Part shown: one piece after another, positions 36,933 through 46,557 of the stretch
Numbering within the stretch: the first letter of the stretch is position 1
How the letters are laid out: the number at the start of each line of letters is the position of its first letter
Origin: Hyphomicrobiales bacterium
GTDB lineage: Bacteria; Pseudomonadota; Alphaproteobacteria; Rhizobiales; Rhizobiaceae
Assembly (NCBI GenBank): GCA_900471485.1
Contig: UCEU01000016.1
Span: 124,001 to 188,000 of the forward strand
Length of the DNA: 64,000 nucleotides
Direction of reading: 5' to 3'
Notes under the pieces: generated by a model
What the model saw: only the letters and a program-made list of their open reading frames with translations
Database searches by the model: none
Told to the model about the DNA's origin: nothing
Made by a program: the position numbers and the translations under genes

Positions 36933-37210
36933 CGCTCGGCGTTCTGGCGTTGCGCATCTTTCATAACGGGCATTTTGACAACGCGCTCGCCAATCGGCGC
37001 GGGAAATCAGCGGTCTACGCGACCACATTTTTGAGGCGAGGCTCCAGCAGACCGAACTGACAGGAGCCGAGAAGCAAGTGTGTACGGTAAAGAATGGGAT
37101 CACTCGCCCGCACGTTCAATCGGACCATTAACGCCGAACAACGTTGCCCTGCACTCTGACAGGTGATGAAAAGCTTTCCCGACGGCTCTGGGCCTCACTC
37201 AGGGGAGGGT

Positions 37211-37402
37211 TCAGCTGCTTCGGACCCCGGGCGTCGACTGCCCTTGCTTGTCATCTACACTATCCCTGTTACCGTCTTTTCCGTCGGCCTTGGATCGCTC
37301 AATATTCCGCTCCGCGCGTTTTTTCAGCGCCTCCCGGTCTTGGTCGGCGGTCTCAGGATTGCTCCGAGCAGCATCGCTGCCGAGATCTTTGTCTTTCGTC
37401 AT
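37211..37402 (-). CDS. small hydrophilic protein (63 aa)
   Basis: A 63-residue, strongly charged, low-complexity protein (TKDKDLGSDAARSNPETADQ...KKRAERNIERSKADGKDGN), probably disordered. AAAGG stands about 8 bp before the ATG. It is 17 bp downstream of the gene ending at 37420 on the same strand. No recognised family; composition is hydrophilin-like. Confidence 0.6.
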   Translation of the reverse strand: MTKDKDLGSDAARSNPETADQDREALKKRAERNIERSKADGKDGNRDSVDDKQGQSTPGVRSS

Positions 37403-37419
37403 TTCGAGTACCTTTCGAA

Positions 37420-37866
37420 TTATCGATCGCTGATCGACGGCAGGTGAACCATGATGTCCCGCTGCTCTCTTTCACTCAGAGGGGCAACGTGAGTCTGCCA
37501 ATACGCGTCCGCTTCCGACGGGTCATCCTCCCAGCTTCTGGTGCTGACAATGTTGTCGTCTACCTTTGCCTGTCGCCGACCGCCCAGGCGCAGATATTCC
37601 GTCGCGATCTTCAGGGATCGCGTCTCCGTGTCATCAGGTTTCAGCTGTTCGTCTATTTCATCGCGAGATTGGCCGAGAACCTGGAGGAGTGCAGCGTGCT
37701 CCGGTTTGCCGGCTCGCTCGTTAAGGAAAGCGGCAAGTGCCGTGCGGGTCTCGTGGCCGCCGGACGGTTCGTTGGCCTTATGGATGACAGTCATCTCTCC
37801 GTCGATTGCCTCCAGAGACCAGCGGTCACCATTGCTGCTTACAGAAAATTCCTTTGCGTCACTCAT
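37420..37866 (-). CDS. hypothetical protein (148 aa)
   Basis: A 148-residue soluble protein: SVSSNGDRWSLEAIDGEMTV, IHKANEPSGGHETRTALAAF, then SWEDDPSEADAYWQTHVAPL. No named domain recognised. AAGAAAGCAACG precedes the ATG, giving only a modest ribosome site. It is the first gene of a short unit with the hydrophilic protein at 37211. Codon use and amino-acid composition look like real coding sequence. Confidence 0.65.
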   Translation of the reverse strand: MSDAKEFSVSSNGDRWSLEAIDGEMTVIHKANEPSGGHETRTALAAFLNERAGKPEHAALLQVLGQSRDEIDEQLKPDDTETRSLKIATEYLRLGGRRQAKVDDNIVSTRSWEDDPSEADAYWQTHVAPLSEREQRDIMVHLPSISDR

Positions 37867-38116
37867 GCATCGTTGCTTTCTTGTTGCTGAAACAATTGCG
37901 CCGGCATTTCGCCACGCCTCGAAGACGATTACTGACGAGTGTCATTGGCTCACATCGTTCATCCAGCGACCTTCATTCCAGCCGCTCCGAGGGGTTCGCC
38001 ATCTTACATCAACAAAGCTTTCCCATGGACCTCTTTATTTTGCCGATGGCAAAATATCCCGCGGCTGAACGTGGTATAGCAGGTGGCGGCACGATCAGGT
38101 GCCCATGGGGATGGCC

Positions 38117-38422
38117 ATGACCAAATTCGCACTTTACGTTCCGCTTGAAGCAAAGCCCGGCAAAGAACAGGAGGTCGCCGAGTTCTTGAGATCAGCAATA
38201 CCTCTCGTCAACCCGGAGCCGGGCACGATTTCCTGGTATGCGATCCAGGAAGGCGCAAGCTCGTTTGCAATCTTCGATACGTTCGACGATGAGGACGGAA
38301 GGGATGCCCACCTAAATGGCCAGATCGCTGCGGCTTTGATGGCGAAGGCCGCCGAAGGCGACTCATTCGCCAAGCCACCACAGATCCACAACATATCCAT
38401 TATCGCCGATAAGCGGTCGTGA
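38117..38422 (+). CDS. antibiotic-biosynthesis monooxygenase (ABM) domain protein
   Basis: A 101-residue ferredoxin-like-fold protein: FALYVPLEAKPGKEQEVAEF, PEPGTISWYAIQEGASSFAI, FDTFDDEDGRDAHLNGQIAA. ABM proteins are small dimers acting as heme or quinol monooxygenases, or simply as ligand-binding proteins. GTG/ATG codons at 38099-38117 are in frame; GGGGAT upstream favours 38117. It stands alone. Confidence 0.85.
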   Translation: MTKFALYVPLEAKPGKEQEVAEFLRSAIPLVNPEPGTISWYAIQEGASSFAIFDTFDDEDGRDAHLNGQIAAALMAKAAEGDSFAKPPQIHNISIIADKRS

Positions 38423-38525
38423 GTGTCGGGCTGTTGTCGCGGTCATTCGTAGCGGCGCTTTTCTTGGCCGGAGAAGGCAGAAAGATTGAGCGCCACATCC
38501 GATCCCTTCAGTTCACTCTGAAGCG

Positions 38526-38981
38526 CTATTGCCCGACGCTGCTCGCGGCAGCGTCGTTAAGAAGAGTAGTCAATGCGGTGACAAGCTGGGCTTGAACGAA
38601 AGGCTTCTGAAGCAGAACGCTGTTGGGAACGCCTTGAGCTGCCCACTCCTTGGCGCTGTCCCCGGTCATGTAGATCACTGGCAGGAGCGGCTGCATTTCC
38701 CGCGCCCGGCGCGCCAAATCCCAACCGTCTGCTTCTCCCGGCATCCTTACGTCGGTTATCAGGGCGCAAAAGCGATCCGAGTCCTCCTCCAAAGCAAGGA
38801 CAGCTTCTTCCGCGTTCGATACTGAAATGTGCTCGAAGCCTGCCTCCGTCACGACATTTTCGAGATTTGCTTGAATGAGGAATTCGTCTTCGGCGATAAG
38901 AACAAGCAGCTTGCTCCCGTCGCCGCTGATGATTTTCTGAGATGTCTCGGCTGAGTCATCGACCATGACCACGTCCTGCAT
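38526..38981 (-). CDS. single-domain response regulator with N-terminal extension
   Basis: A 151-residue protein: about 25 extra residues, then LLVLIAEDEFLIQANLENVV, phospho-acceptor in CALITDVRMPGEADGWDL, MTGDS (signalling Thr) and LLQKPF. It belongs to a different sub-group from the receivers at 19205/27230/56373. An internal ATG at 38966, with AGGA 8 bp before it, could be the real start. No kinase gene adjoins. Confidence 0.85.
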   Translation of the reverse strand: MQDVVMVDDSAETSQKIISGDGSKLLVLIAEDEFLIQANLENVVTEAGFEHISVSNAEEAVLALEEDSDRFCALITDVRMPGEADGWDLARRAREMQPLLPVIYMTGDSAKEWAAQGVPNSVLLQKPFVQAQLVTALTTLLNDAAASSVGQ

Positions 38982-38996
38982 TTGCAGGCGGGAGCT

Positions 38997-39242
38997 CTAA
39001 GCCCTCAGCCGCCAGCGCCTACGAATTCGTTTGCTGACGATGACGAACAGATAGAGCTTTGATGTGATAAGTCCATCCTCAATCCCACGGAGCTTGGGGA
39101 TATTGGCCAGGGCATTAGGCAGCGTCCTGAGCCGCCCATTCTTCCGGCACCAGGTTTCGACACACGAGCGTAAACGGCGGCGACGTCCACCAAGGAGGCG
39201 GCTGATGGTTTTCGTCCCTTCGAGATCGAAGAAGCGGCACAA
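38997..39242 (-). CDS. doubtful small basic open frame
   Basis: An 81-residue, Arg-rich frame (CRFFDLEGTKTISRLLGGRR...) with no recognised family and no good ribosome site. It may be a degenerate remnant, or chance, in the 290-bp gap between the receiver and the transglutaminase gene. Listed so the gap is described. Confidence 0.15.
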   Translation of the reverse strand: MCRFFDLEGTKTISRLLGGRRRRLRSCVETWCRKNGRLRTLPNALANIPKLRGIEDGLITSKLYLFVIVSKRIRRRWRLRA

Positions 39243-39274
39243 CGTGACAATTGAGCCACCTCAGTCCGATCATT

Positions 39275-40165
39275 CTATAAGCGCGCGGCTGCGGCTCGGT
39301 CCGCTACTTTGACTTCTACGGCTACGTTCATCGATAGGAAGGCGTCCGTCCCGCCCACGAAGCTTCCTGAAATCGGAACGGCCTGGGCGATGCCGCGGGT
39401 CACGGCCACCGGGATCAGGTTGGCGCCGCCCACACTGCGGTTCGTCGGATCGAACGTGATCCAGCCGGCGCCCGGAACGAATACTTCAGCCCAAGCATGG
39501 GTTGATCCACTGTCCATCGAGCCGGTGAGTGAACTGTCCGGGTTGAACAGATAGCCCGAGACGATCCGGGCGCCGAAGCCCAGACTGCGCACCGCCTCCA
39601 CGAATAGTACGACAAAGTCTCTGCAAGAGCCCCAACCCCGGTCAAGAGTGGTCAGCGGCGATTGTGTGCCTTCTTCTTCCCGGCTTTGGTAAGCGATAGA
39701 AGATGCGATGCCCAGACTGATATCCTTGAGAAGGGACAGCGTATCCGTTGGCCTTCCCGCGACGAAGCCGCGCGCCCATGTCGCAAGCCGCTGCTCGACG
39801 TCCTCATACTGCTGAACCGTCAGCGCTCCGAGGTCAGTCCAGTCGTTGTCGGAGTACAGGAAAGGATAGTTGATTGCCGACGCCGCAATGTCGAAGACGG
39901 GCCATGCCGATGCCGTCAAATCGACGGTTGCCATGCTGTCCACCACCAAACTATCGCTTGGGGTCTGGAATGTCGCTGAGGCGATCGCATTGCCGAATAC
40001 GTCGTTCGACCAGGTCAGCTCAGCCTCGGGGGAAATGGAAATCTCATGCCTCAGCAGTCTGAGCTCGCGGCCTTCACGTGGCCTGAGCATCAGGCGGTGA
40101 GGCGACAGCGACACGTTCTTTCGAAAGCTGTAGGTCGTAAGATGATGAATGTTGAGCATCGGCAT
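39275..40165 (-). CDS. transglutaminase-like cysteine protease
   Basis: A 296-residue protein: an N-terminal beta-domain (MLNIHHLTTYSFRKNVSLSP, HRLMLRPREGRELRLL), then a transglutaminase-like core with the Cys-His-Asp triad in RGWGSCRDFVVLFVEA, SGSTHAWAEVFVPGAGW and FDPTNRS. Such cytosolic proteins act as proteases or peptide-modifying enzymes of unknown target. They often accompany alpha-E and circularly permuted ATP-grasp genes, which are absent here. GTGGCGAACCC-like sequence at the end shows no truncation. Confidence 0.9.
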   Translation of the reverse strand: MPMLNIHHLTTYSFRKNVSLSPHRLMLRPREGRELRLLRHEISISPEAELTWSNDVFGNAIASATFQTPSDSLVVDSMATVDLTASAWPVFDIAASAINYPFLYSDNDWTDLGALTVQQYEDVEQRLATWARGFVAGRPTDTLSLLKDISLGIASSIAYQSREEEGTQSPLTTLDRGWGSCRDFVVLFVEAVRSLGFGARIVSGYLFNPDSSLTGSMDSGSTHAWAEVFVPGAGWITFDPTNRSVGGANLIPVAVTRGIAQAVPISGSFVGGTDAFLSMNVAVEVKVADRAAAARL

Positions 40166-40249
40166 GAAAAATGACCCTAAAAGTTGATGGCGAGGCCGCC
40201 GCCCCTGACACAGGACAGAGGCGTATCTCTCGCGCGCCGCGCCGGCTGA

Positions 40250-41350
40250 TTAACGCATCAGGCCCGCTGCACGAAGCGCATCGTTGATCACCTTGCCGAC
40301 GCCTCGATCGTCTCGACCTACGGCGTTGTGGGCCAAGCCGGGCTTTGCAAATGCCATTGCCTTGGCGATAACCGCTTCAATGCTTGACGGCGCCCTGCTG
40401 TGCTCCAGGCCAAGCTCGAACGCCTCCTCGGCGATGGCGACATCGGCGTCGTCGGCAAGGCCCCATGACCTGGCAATACGTGCAGTAGAGGAAATGCCTG
40501 CCTCCAGCATAAACGGCCCCGAATTTCCCAATGGAGCTTTCGCTGTAAACGACAAGGGAACGCCATGGGCCATGGCCTTGATGAGATTGACCTCGATGAC
40601 CGGTTTGCCGCTTTCGTCGAGCCAGACCTTACGACTATGGCGATTGATGGACCCGATCACATACGGTGTGTCGGAGACATGGTGCACGCCTGCCCATTGA
40701 TGGACGATCTGCTCGGCATTGACTGGCTTTACCGTCTGATCGTGCGTGCCATGCCAGACAGAGATGCTTGGGAAAGCCCCCCAGCTGGACGCTGCGGTCG
40801 TGAGGGCCGACTGCATCTGACTGACGCTGGGGGCGTTCTGGCCCCGCATCCGCTCGAAGGCCTGCCCCACACCTGAAGCGGTCCCATAAGGAAGCCCGCC
40901 GATGATCGCGCCGGCCGCAAACAATTCGGGATAGGTCGCCAGCATGACGTTCGCCATCGCGCCTCCGGCCGAAAGTCCGGTGATGAAGATTTTGCCAGGA
41001 TCGATCCCGTGCGCCTCGACGACGTGGCCGATCATCTCACGGATTGAAAGAGCCTCGCCTGCATCGCGCTGGATATCGCCCGGCTCAAACCAGTTGAAAC
41101 ACAGGTTGGCGTTGTTGGCACGCTGTTGCTCCGGAAAGAGCAGCGCAAATCCCTTCTCTTCCGCCATCTTCGACCAGCCGGTTCCATGGTCGTAGGTCGC
41201 CGCATTCTGCGTGCATCCGTGCAGGACGACAACGAGCGGCGTTTTGGGAGCAAGGATGGTCGGCAGGTAAAGCCAGCACTTCAGCAAGCCGGGGTTGGAA
41301 CCGAAGTTTCTCAGCTCTATCAGCCGGCGCGAATTCATGTGCTCTGGCAC
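40250..41350 (-). CDS. PHB-depolymerase-family extracellular-type esterase
   Basis: A 366-residue alpha/beta hydrolase: oxyanion segment LVVVLHGCTQNAATYDHGTG, nucleophile elbow GLSAGGAMANVML, a conserved WHGTHDQTVKP with the acid residue, and LIKAMAHGVPLSF with the His. This is the catalytic domain of polyhydroxybutyrate depolymerases and feruloyl/acetylxylan esterases. No signal peptide is evident, so it may be intracellular. Substrate undecided. It lies 84 bp upstream of the transglutaminase-like gene on the same strand. Confidence 0.9.
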   Translation of the reverse strand: MPEHMNSRRLIELRNFGSNPGLLKCWLYLPTILAPKTPLVVVLHGCTQNAATYDHGTGWSKMAEEKGFALLFPEQQRANNANLCFNWFEPGDIQRDAGEALSIREMIGHVVEAHGIDPGKIFITGLSAGGAMANVMLATYPELFAAGAIIGGLPYGTASGVGQAFERMRGQNAPSVSQMQSALTTAASSWGAFPSISVWHGTHDQTVKPVNAEQIVHQWAGVHHVSDTPYVIGSINRHSRKVWLDESGKPVIEVNLIKAMAHGVPLSFTAKAPLGNSGPFMLEAGISSTARIARSWGLADDADVAIAEEAFELGLEHSRAPSSIEAVIAKAMAFAKPGLAHNAVGRDDRGVGKVINDALRAAGLMR

Positions 41351-41453
41351 ATCCGTCTCCTTTGCCCGTCATGGGCACAAGATCATACATAGGTACGAAT
41401 GCTGCACTGCACAATTTCTTTGCAAAGATTTCGTGATCGGTGCTGGAAAGATC

Positions 41454-42503
41454 TCAGGGAGCTTCCCGAGTGAGCCGTGCGATAGAGGCCGCTTCACGAA
41501 ACGAGACCAATCGCCGGCTTCCTTCGTCCCACAGGACCAACTTCACGCATTGCAAACTTTGCCACAGCGTGATCCTGCCTATTTCGGCGAGTTCAGGATG
41601 GTTTCGAAGGACCTCCGGCAGGCGATAGTAGGGAACCTTGCTGGAGAGGTGATGCACGTGGTGGATGCCGATGTTACCGGTCAGCCAGCGCAGAGGACGC
41701 GGCAGATCGTAATGCGAGGCACCGTGCAGAGCGGCCCTTGGAAATTGCCACTCCGGCTCTTTCGACCAGTGCGTCTCCTCGAATTGATGCTGCACATAGA
41801 AAAGCCAGACGCCAATCGACCCCGCCAGGAGGACGATCGGCAGATGAACGACTAGAAAGGAGACAGGGCCGACCGCCCAGATCAGGAGCGCAGCGATCAC
41901 CATCACTGCAGCGTTTGTGGCCATCGTTGACATCCAGGGAAGTACGCCATCGCGCATCATTCCCATCGGCAGCCGTTGCTGAAACAGGAAAAGCCAGGCC
42001 GGGCCGATGCCAAACATCACCAGCGGATGCCGATAAAGGCGATATCCAATCCGTCCCCACCGCGATCGTCCATAATATTCTGTCACGGTGAGAGTGGTGA
42101 TATCCCCGACGCCGCGCTCATCGAGATTGCCGGCCGACGCGTGATGCGTGGCATGCGCCCTGCGCCAGTAGTCATACGGAGTTAGCGTGAGAACACCGAG
42201 AACGCGTCCTGTCCAGTCATCGAAGCGCCGCCGGGCAAAGAAGGAGCCGTGGCCGCAATCGTGCTGGATCATGAACAGCCGCAGCAGAAAGCCCGCCGCC
42301 GGGACGATCAGGATCAGGCCCCACCAGAAGCCGTAATGAACCGCCAACGAGGTCAGCGTCCAGAAAGCGGCGAAAGGGATCGCTGTGACGGTCAACTCGA
42401 ACACGCTGCGGCCCGCGTGCGGCGTGCGATATTTGGCGAGGATTTTGAGCCAGGCTTTTTCGTCTGGGGCTCCCCCGACAGGGTAGGTCAATTGCACGTT
42501 CAT
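41454..42503 (-). CDS. membrane fatty-acid desaturase
   Basis: A 349-residue di-iron membrane desaturase. The three histidine boxes are HDCGHGSFFARR, HATHHASAGN and IGIHHVHHLSSKVPYYRL, with hydrophobic pairs between them (FWTLTSLAVHYGFWWGLILI, ATNAAVMVIAALLIWAVG). Introduces a double bond in acyl chains; delta-12 or related position cannot be fixed. The ATG overlaps the stop of the upstream DUF4167-type gene (ATGA). Membrane-lipid remodelling under stress is the likely role. Confidence 0.92.
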   Translation of the reverse strand: MNVQLTYPVGGAPDEKAWLKILAKYRTPHAGRSVFELTVTAIPFAAFWTLTSLAVHYGFWWGLILIVPAAGFLLRLFMIQHDCGHGSFFARRRFDDWTGRVLGVLTLTPYDYWRRAHATHHASAGNLDERGVGDITTLTVTEYYGRSRWGRIGYRLYRHPLVMFGIGPAWLFLFQQRLPMGMMRDGVLPWMSTMATNAAVMVIAALLIWAVGPVSFLVVHLPIVLLAGSIGVWLFYVQHQFEETHWSKEPEWQFPRAALHGASHYDLPRPLRWLTGNIGIHHVHHLSSKVPYYRLPEVLRNHPELAEIGRITLWQSLQCVKLVLWDEGSRRLVSFREAASIARLTREAP

Positions 42504-42733
42504 TGTTGGTGGCCGACTTTCTGCAGGGCGGCCGTGCGATAAAAGTGTTCAGCGTGCTGATAAAGGTTCTCCGCCTCGACATGGTCACCGGATTGGGCGG
42601 CTTCTCGGGCTGAGACCATATATTGCTCATATCGTCTCATCAGGTTCTGCGGGCTCGATATTACCGTCGTATCCGCGGCGGCCGGAGCACGGCTGCTGGC
42701 AGACAGAGTAGAATTTCGGCGAGGTGATTTCAA
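42500..42733 (-). CDS. minimal DUF4167-like protein
   Basis: A 77-residue protein whose second half, RRYEQYMVSAREAAQSGDHV, then EAENLYQHAEHFYRT, matches the DUF4167 motif. That domain normally begins a much longer, very basic alphaproteobacterial protein; here it stands alone. The start is TTG at 42733, with an internal ATG at 42640 as alternative. It overlaps the desaturase start by 4 bp, so the two are coupled. Confidence 0.6.
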   Translation of the reverse strand: MKSPRRNSTLSASSRAPAAADTTVISSPQNLMRRYEQYMVSAREAAQSGDHVEAENLYQHAEHFYRTAALQKVGHQQ

Positions 42734-42942
42734 AAGAACATTTCAAGCCGTCATAAGGCTTGCTCCATAAAGGTCGTGATTTCGGGATTGATTGACGGCG
42801 ACTACCATTGGCAAACTCACCAATGGTATCGCCCTTTGGGGCGGCATCGCAGTACGGCTGCCATGTACCGCGCCATTGCGGCCGATTGATGTTGCCTGAA
42901 CTCCGGCGTCGGCACCAAACGGTGATAACCCAATGCGGAGAG

Positions 42943-44241
42943 TCAGCCGGTCAGCGTGTCCAGTAGGTCGGCGATCTTGATCGTCGAGAAGTTTGAGAAC
43001 GTGTCACAGATAGCGTAAGGTAGCACGATCCGATCGTTGTGGCGCATTGCGCCGCATGTGTAGACGACGTTTGGAACATATCCCTCCCTTTCCGACGGCT
43101 CCGGGTGAACGAGTGGCTCTTTCGAGCGGGCGAGAACTTTGGACGGATCGCGCTTGTCGAGAAGGGCTGCGCCGATTGCGTATTTTCGCACGGGTCCCAC
43201 CCCGTGGGTCAGAAGCAACCAACCCTCGTCCAGTTCGATCGGCGATCCGCAATTGCCCATCTGCACGAATTCCCACGGAAATTTCGGCCCAAGAATGATC
43301 TCGCCGCCATTCCAGACGTGGAGGTTGTTGGAACGGATGAGATAAAGGTTTTCATTGTCCTGGCGACCGATCATCGCAAATTGGTCGTCGATCTTTCGCG
43401 GGAATAAAGCCATTCCCTTGCTCTTGGCGGCTGTCCCGGCGAGAGGCGTCATCCGAAACGACAGAAAATCTTTGGTCTCGAGGAGCTCGGAGCGAATGTC
43501 TCTGCCATTATACGCCGTATATGTGGCGTAGTAGGTTTTCCGCCCCGCCTCTTCGAACTCGACGAAGCGAGCATCCTCGATGCCGTTTGACTGAGCGGCG
43601 GTCATCGGAAATATCACCCGCTCACTGATTGGCTGCTCGGAGGAAAACGTCAGTTCCAAAGGCTCGTCGGGCGATGAAGGTGAGGGATTGTCGAACGAGG
43701 GAATGGACGCAAGCCGCGCCGTGGGTTCGATGTCCACGGTGCCATTCTGATCGACAATTCCCGATCTGAAGGTGAGAGACGAAACATGTCCTTCGCCGAC
43801 TGCACGCAGGCTTAAGATAAAGCGCTTGCTGCCGCTCGGCACGCCCGACTGATCGGCGTGGGCGACTATGCTCGGGTTGAACAAAGCGGATGCCTCGAAG
43901 GAATATTCGTGCATGAAGTATGCGCCGACGAGTTGGCGTTGCACCTTGTTGAAAGTAATGTGGGGCGCGAACGCTTCCTCCATTTCGATAGCGCGCTTTT
44001 CGAACGTCGCCAGCAGATTGCGGTGTCGGCCCTCGAAGTTTTGAAGGATCTCGGCAAGTTGCTGCTCTGCGGCCTCGATCTCGAGGCCGAGCACACGATC
44101 AACGATGTGATTGGCCCGCGTCTTGTCTGTCGGTTTCAGATCTCGCGGTTCCGTCGCGGGTTTGAAGGGCCGCACCACGACGCGTGTGGGATCGGGTCGT
44201 AGGAAAAGTGCCTGGCGGTTGAGAAATGCTGTCTGTGACAA
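42943..44241 (-). CDS. GH130-family glycoside phosphorylase/glycosidase
   Basis: A 432-residue five-bladed beta-propeller enzyme of the GH130 type. About 120 N-terminal residues are helical. The propeller then carries SNGIEDARFVEFEEAGRKTY, TYTAYNGRD, GMALFPRKIDDQFAMIGRQD, NCGSPIELDEGWLLLTHGVG and the final VYTCGAMRHNDRIVLPYAIC. Characterised relatives are beta-1,4- or beta-1,2-mannosyl phosphorylases and mannosidases. Lying beside a glycosyltransferase and a mannose-6-phosphate isomerase gene supports action on a mannose-containing saccharide. Confidence 0.88.
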   Translation of the reverse strand: MSQTAFLNRQALFLRPDPTRVVVRPFKPATEPRDLKPTDKTRANHIVDRVLGLEIEAAEQQLAEILQNFEGRHRNLLATFEKRAIEMEEAFAPHITFNKVQRQLVGAYFMHEYSFEASALFNPSIVAHADQSGVPSGSKRFILSLRAVGEGHVSSLTFRSGIVDQNGTVDIEPTARLASIPSFDNPSPSSPDEPLELTFSSEQPISERVIFPMTAAQSNGIEDARFVEFEEAGRKTYYATYTAYNGRDIRSELLETKDFLSFRMTPLAGTAAKSKGMALFPRKIDDQFAMIGRQDNENLYLIRSNNLHVWNGGEIILGPKFPWEFVQMGNCGSPIELDEGWLLLTHGVGPVRKYAIGAALLDKRDPSKVLARSKEPLVHPEPSEREGYVPNVVYTCGAMRHNDRIVLPYAICDTFSNFSTIKIADLLDTLTG

Positions 44242-44274
44242 GATGATCTCGATCTGAGTTGAGGCTGCGATGCG

Positions 44275-46557
44275 TTACGCGGTGAGCGCGCGAAGCGGAG
44301 CGAGTGTCGAAGGATGACCGCTGGCGCGCGAAAGCTTACGAAACTCCACAAGGCCGAGGAGATAGCAGACCACGGATTCGCCGCCTCTGTTTTCATTGAG
44401 ACGCGTGGGATGCAGACCGTCGCGGCAACTGCCTGTTTCGAGATCCACGACCGATAATAAGAGATCGTTGCTGCCGAGGAACCAGGCGAAAGTCTTTGCA
44501 GCCTCTTCTTTCCATGTGATGTCGTGGCTGACCCGCCATGCGGCATGACAAGCAGCGATCGTCGCTGTCGCCTCCAGGGGCTGTTGGTCGAAGACCTTCA
44601 CCTTTCTCGTCCGATCTGTAAATCCATCCGTGCCGATAGGCCTGAATAGTCCTTCAGGGCTCGTCTGTATCGTCATCAGCCACCGCAAGGATTTGAGTCC
44701 TGCATCCACGTAATCGGGGCGTTCAGCACTCAATCCCGTCGCGATCAGGGCCTGAGACAGTCGGGCATTGTCGTAGGACAGTCCCTCCTCGAACCAGCTC
44801 CAGCCCATTCTCTCGACACGATGGAAGATATCCATCAGCCTGTCGGCCAGTGTCGAACGGATTTGCTGGGCGAACATGTCGTGAGGCGAGACTGCGCAAT
44901 AGCCGTCCAGTCCCAGCAACGCAAAGGCCCAGGCACGTGGCGAGCCGAAACCTTCAACGGTCGGCAATGCCTGCGCAAACAGGCTCGCGGCCCACGCGCG
45001 CCGGGATGGGCTTGCGTCGCTACGGGCGCACTCTCCAAGAGCCCACAGCGTGCGACCGTGGCTGTCTTCCGATCCCTTGTATTCCAGCCAACGTCGGTCG
45101 AAACCCATGAAGTTTCGGAAATGTTTCTCGTCGGGGTTCCAGGCGTGCTGCACGAAGGACGCGAAGCGCGCGGTGAGGGCGTCGGGCAACAGTCTCTCGC
45201 CAGGCTCGTTCATGGCAACCGATAAGAGAAGCGCGCGGGCGTTATCGTCGACACAGTAACCATGCAAACGATCTGGCACAGAATAGACCGCATGCTGGAA
45301 CAGTCCCGTATCGTCGCACATCGACATGAAGTAGCCAAGCTGCGGCTCGGGGAGGGCAGGGGTCTTTCGCATCACGACATTGATTGGCGGTGCGAGCTGC
45401 CGTGCGGGATTTTGAATTGCGACCTGTGAGAACAATGCGAGATAGCGCTCGGCGATCTTTTGCCATGTCATCGGTCGACTGGTTTGGTAGGCGCGCCGAC
45501 GCATTGCGTCGCGTCTTGCGTCCTCGGTGAGGAGCGACGCGATCTCGCGTCCAATCGCTGTCGCGTCGCCGAATGGGACTAGCACGCCGCGTCCCTCGGC
45601 CAGCAGTTCTCGCGCATGCCAGTAAGGTGTAGAGACGACGGCTTTCCCGAGACCGAAGCTGTAAGCCAGAGTGCCCGATGTCATCTGGGCCGCATTGAGA
45701 TAAGGTGTGGCATAGACATCGCACATGGAGATGAAATCCAGCAGGGTTGCCTTATCGACGAAGCGATCGAGAAACACCACGCTGTCCTCGATGCCCAGGT
45801 CATTTACCCGCGTCACGAGGCTCTCGCGATAGGCCTCACCTTGGTCGCGTACGAGATTGGGATGGGTTGCTCCGAGGATCAGGTAGACCGCATCGGGCCG
45901 ACTTTCCAAGATTAAGGGCATGGCATCGATCATGACCTCGATGCCTTTGTTTGGCGAGAGAAGCCCGAACGTCAGGATCACCGAGCGCTTGTCGAACCCC
46001 AGGTCAGCTTTTGAGGCTGCCGGTTCCGAAAACGGCATGTCGGGAATTCCATGGGGAACGACCTCTATCTTGCCGGCCGGCACATGATAGACCTCCGACA
46101 ACAAAGTCCTGCCCTTTTCCGCCATGACCACCACTTTGGCAGACAGGTCGATGATTTCGTTCAGGACGCGGCGCTGGCCGAGACTTGGCTCCGCCAGAAC
46201 CGTGTGCAGCGTGGTGACGATCGGCATCTTCAACCGCGACAGCAGCGCAACGATATGATCTCCGTCCTCGCCGCCAAAAATTCCGAATTCGTGCTGCAGG
46301 CAGGCGACGTCGAAATTGCCGGCGTTCAGGATATCTGCGGCATGAATATAATCGTCGCGGTTGTTATCGGCTATCGCGAGACGGACCTCCGGCGGGTAGA
46401 CGTAGACATGACCATGATCCGTCGTAGCCACGATCGCCGTGGCGACACGGGCGGGAGATTTCGAAACGGCCTGCTGCAGATCCGTCGTGAAAGTGGCGAT
46501 ACCACAGCGGCGTGGTAAAGAATTGCCGATGAATGCGATATTTTTGAGCTGATTCAT
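44275..46557 (-). CDS. glycosyltransferase (GT-B) fused to an alpha/alpha-barrel domain
   Basis: A 760-residue two-domain protein. Residues 1-380 are a GT4-type GT-B transferase (IAFIGNSLPRRCGIATFTTD, LQHEFGIFGGEDGDHIVALL, LTFGLLSPNKGIEVMIDAMP, with the nucleotide-sugar E-x7-E region in the LGKAVVSTPYWHARELLAEG segment). The C-terminal half (from about 405: FQHAVYSVPDRLHGYCVDDN, then ARALLLSVAM) is an (alpha/alpha)6-like domain resembling sugar epimerases or glycoside hydrolases. It is between the GH130 and isomerase genes; its ATG overlaps the isomerase stop. Synthesis or turnover of a mannosyl polymer is a context-based guess. Confidence 0.88.
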   Translation of the reverse strand: MNQLKNIAFIGNSLPRRCGIATFTTDLQQAVSKSPARVATAIVATTDHGHVYVYPPEVRLAIADNNRDDYIHAADILNAGNFDVACLQHEFGIFGGEDGDHIVALLSRLKMPIVTTLHTVLAEPSLGQRRVLNEIIDLSAKVVVMAEKGRTLLSEVYHVPAGKIEVVPHGIPDMPFSEPAASKADLGFDKRSVILTFGLLSPNKGIEVMIDAMPLILESRPDAVYLILGATHPNLVRDQGEAYRESLVTRVNDLGIEDSVVFLDRFVDKATLLDFISMCDVYATPYLNAAQMTSGTLAYSFGLGKAVVSTPYWHARELLAEGRGVLVPFGDATAIGREIASLLTEDARRDAMRRRAYQTSRPMTWQKIAERYLALFSQVAIQNPARQLAPPINVVMRKTPALPEPQLGYFMSMCDDTGLFQHAVYSVPDRLHGYCVDDNARALLLSVAMNEPGERLLPDALTARFASFVQHAWNPDEKHFRNFMGFDRRWLEYKGSEDSHGRTLWALGECARSDASPSRRAWAASLFAQALPTVEGFGSPRAWAFALLGLDGYCAVSPHDMFAQQIRSTLADRLMDIFHRVERMGWSWFEEGLSYDNARLSQALIATGLSAERPDYVDAGLKSLRWLMTIQTSPEGLFRPIGTDGFTDRTRKVKVFDQQPLEATATIAACHAAWRVSHDITWKEEAAKTFAWFLGSNDLLLSVVDLETGSCRDGLHPTRLNENRGGESVVCYLLGLVEFRKLSRASGHPSTLAPLRALTA

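Noticed and set aside
38997..39259. Two overlapping small basic minus-strand frames
   Set aside because: Neither has a ribosome site or recognisable family; only one is listed in the features, at very low confidence, to describe the gap.
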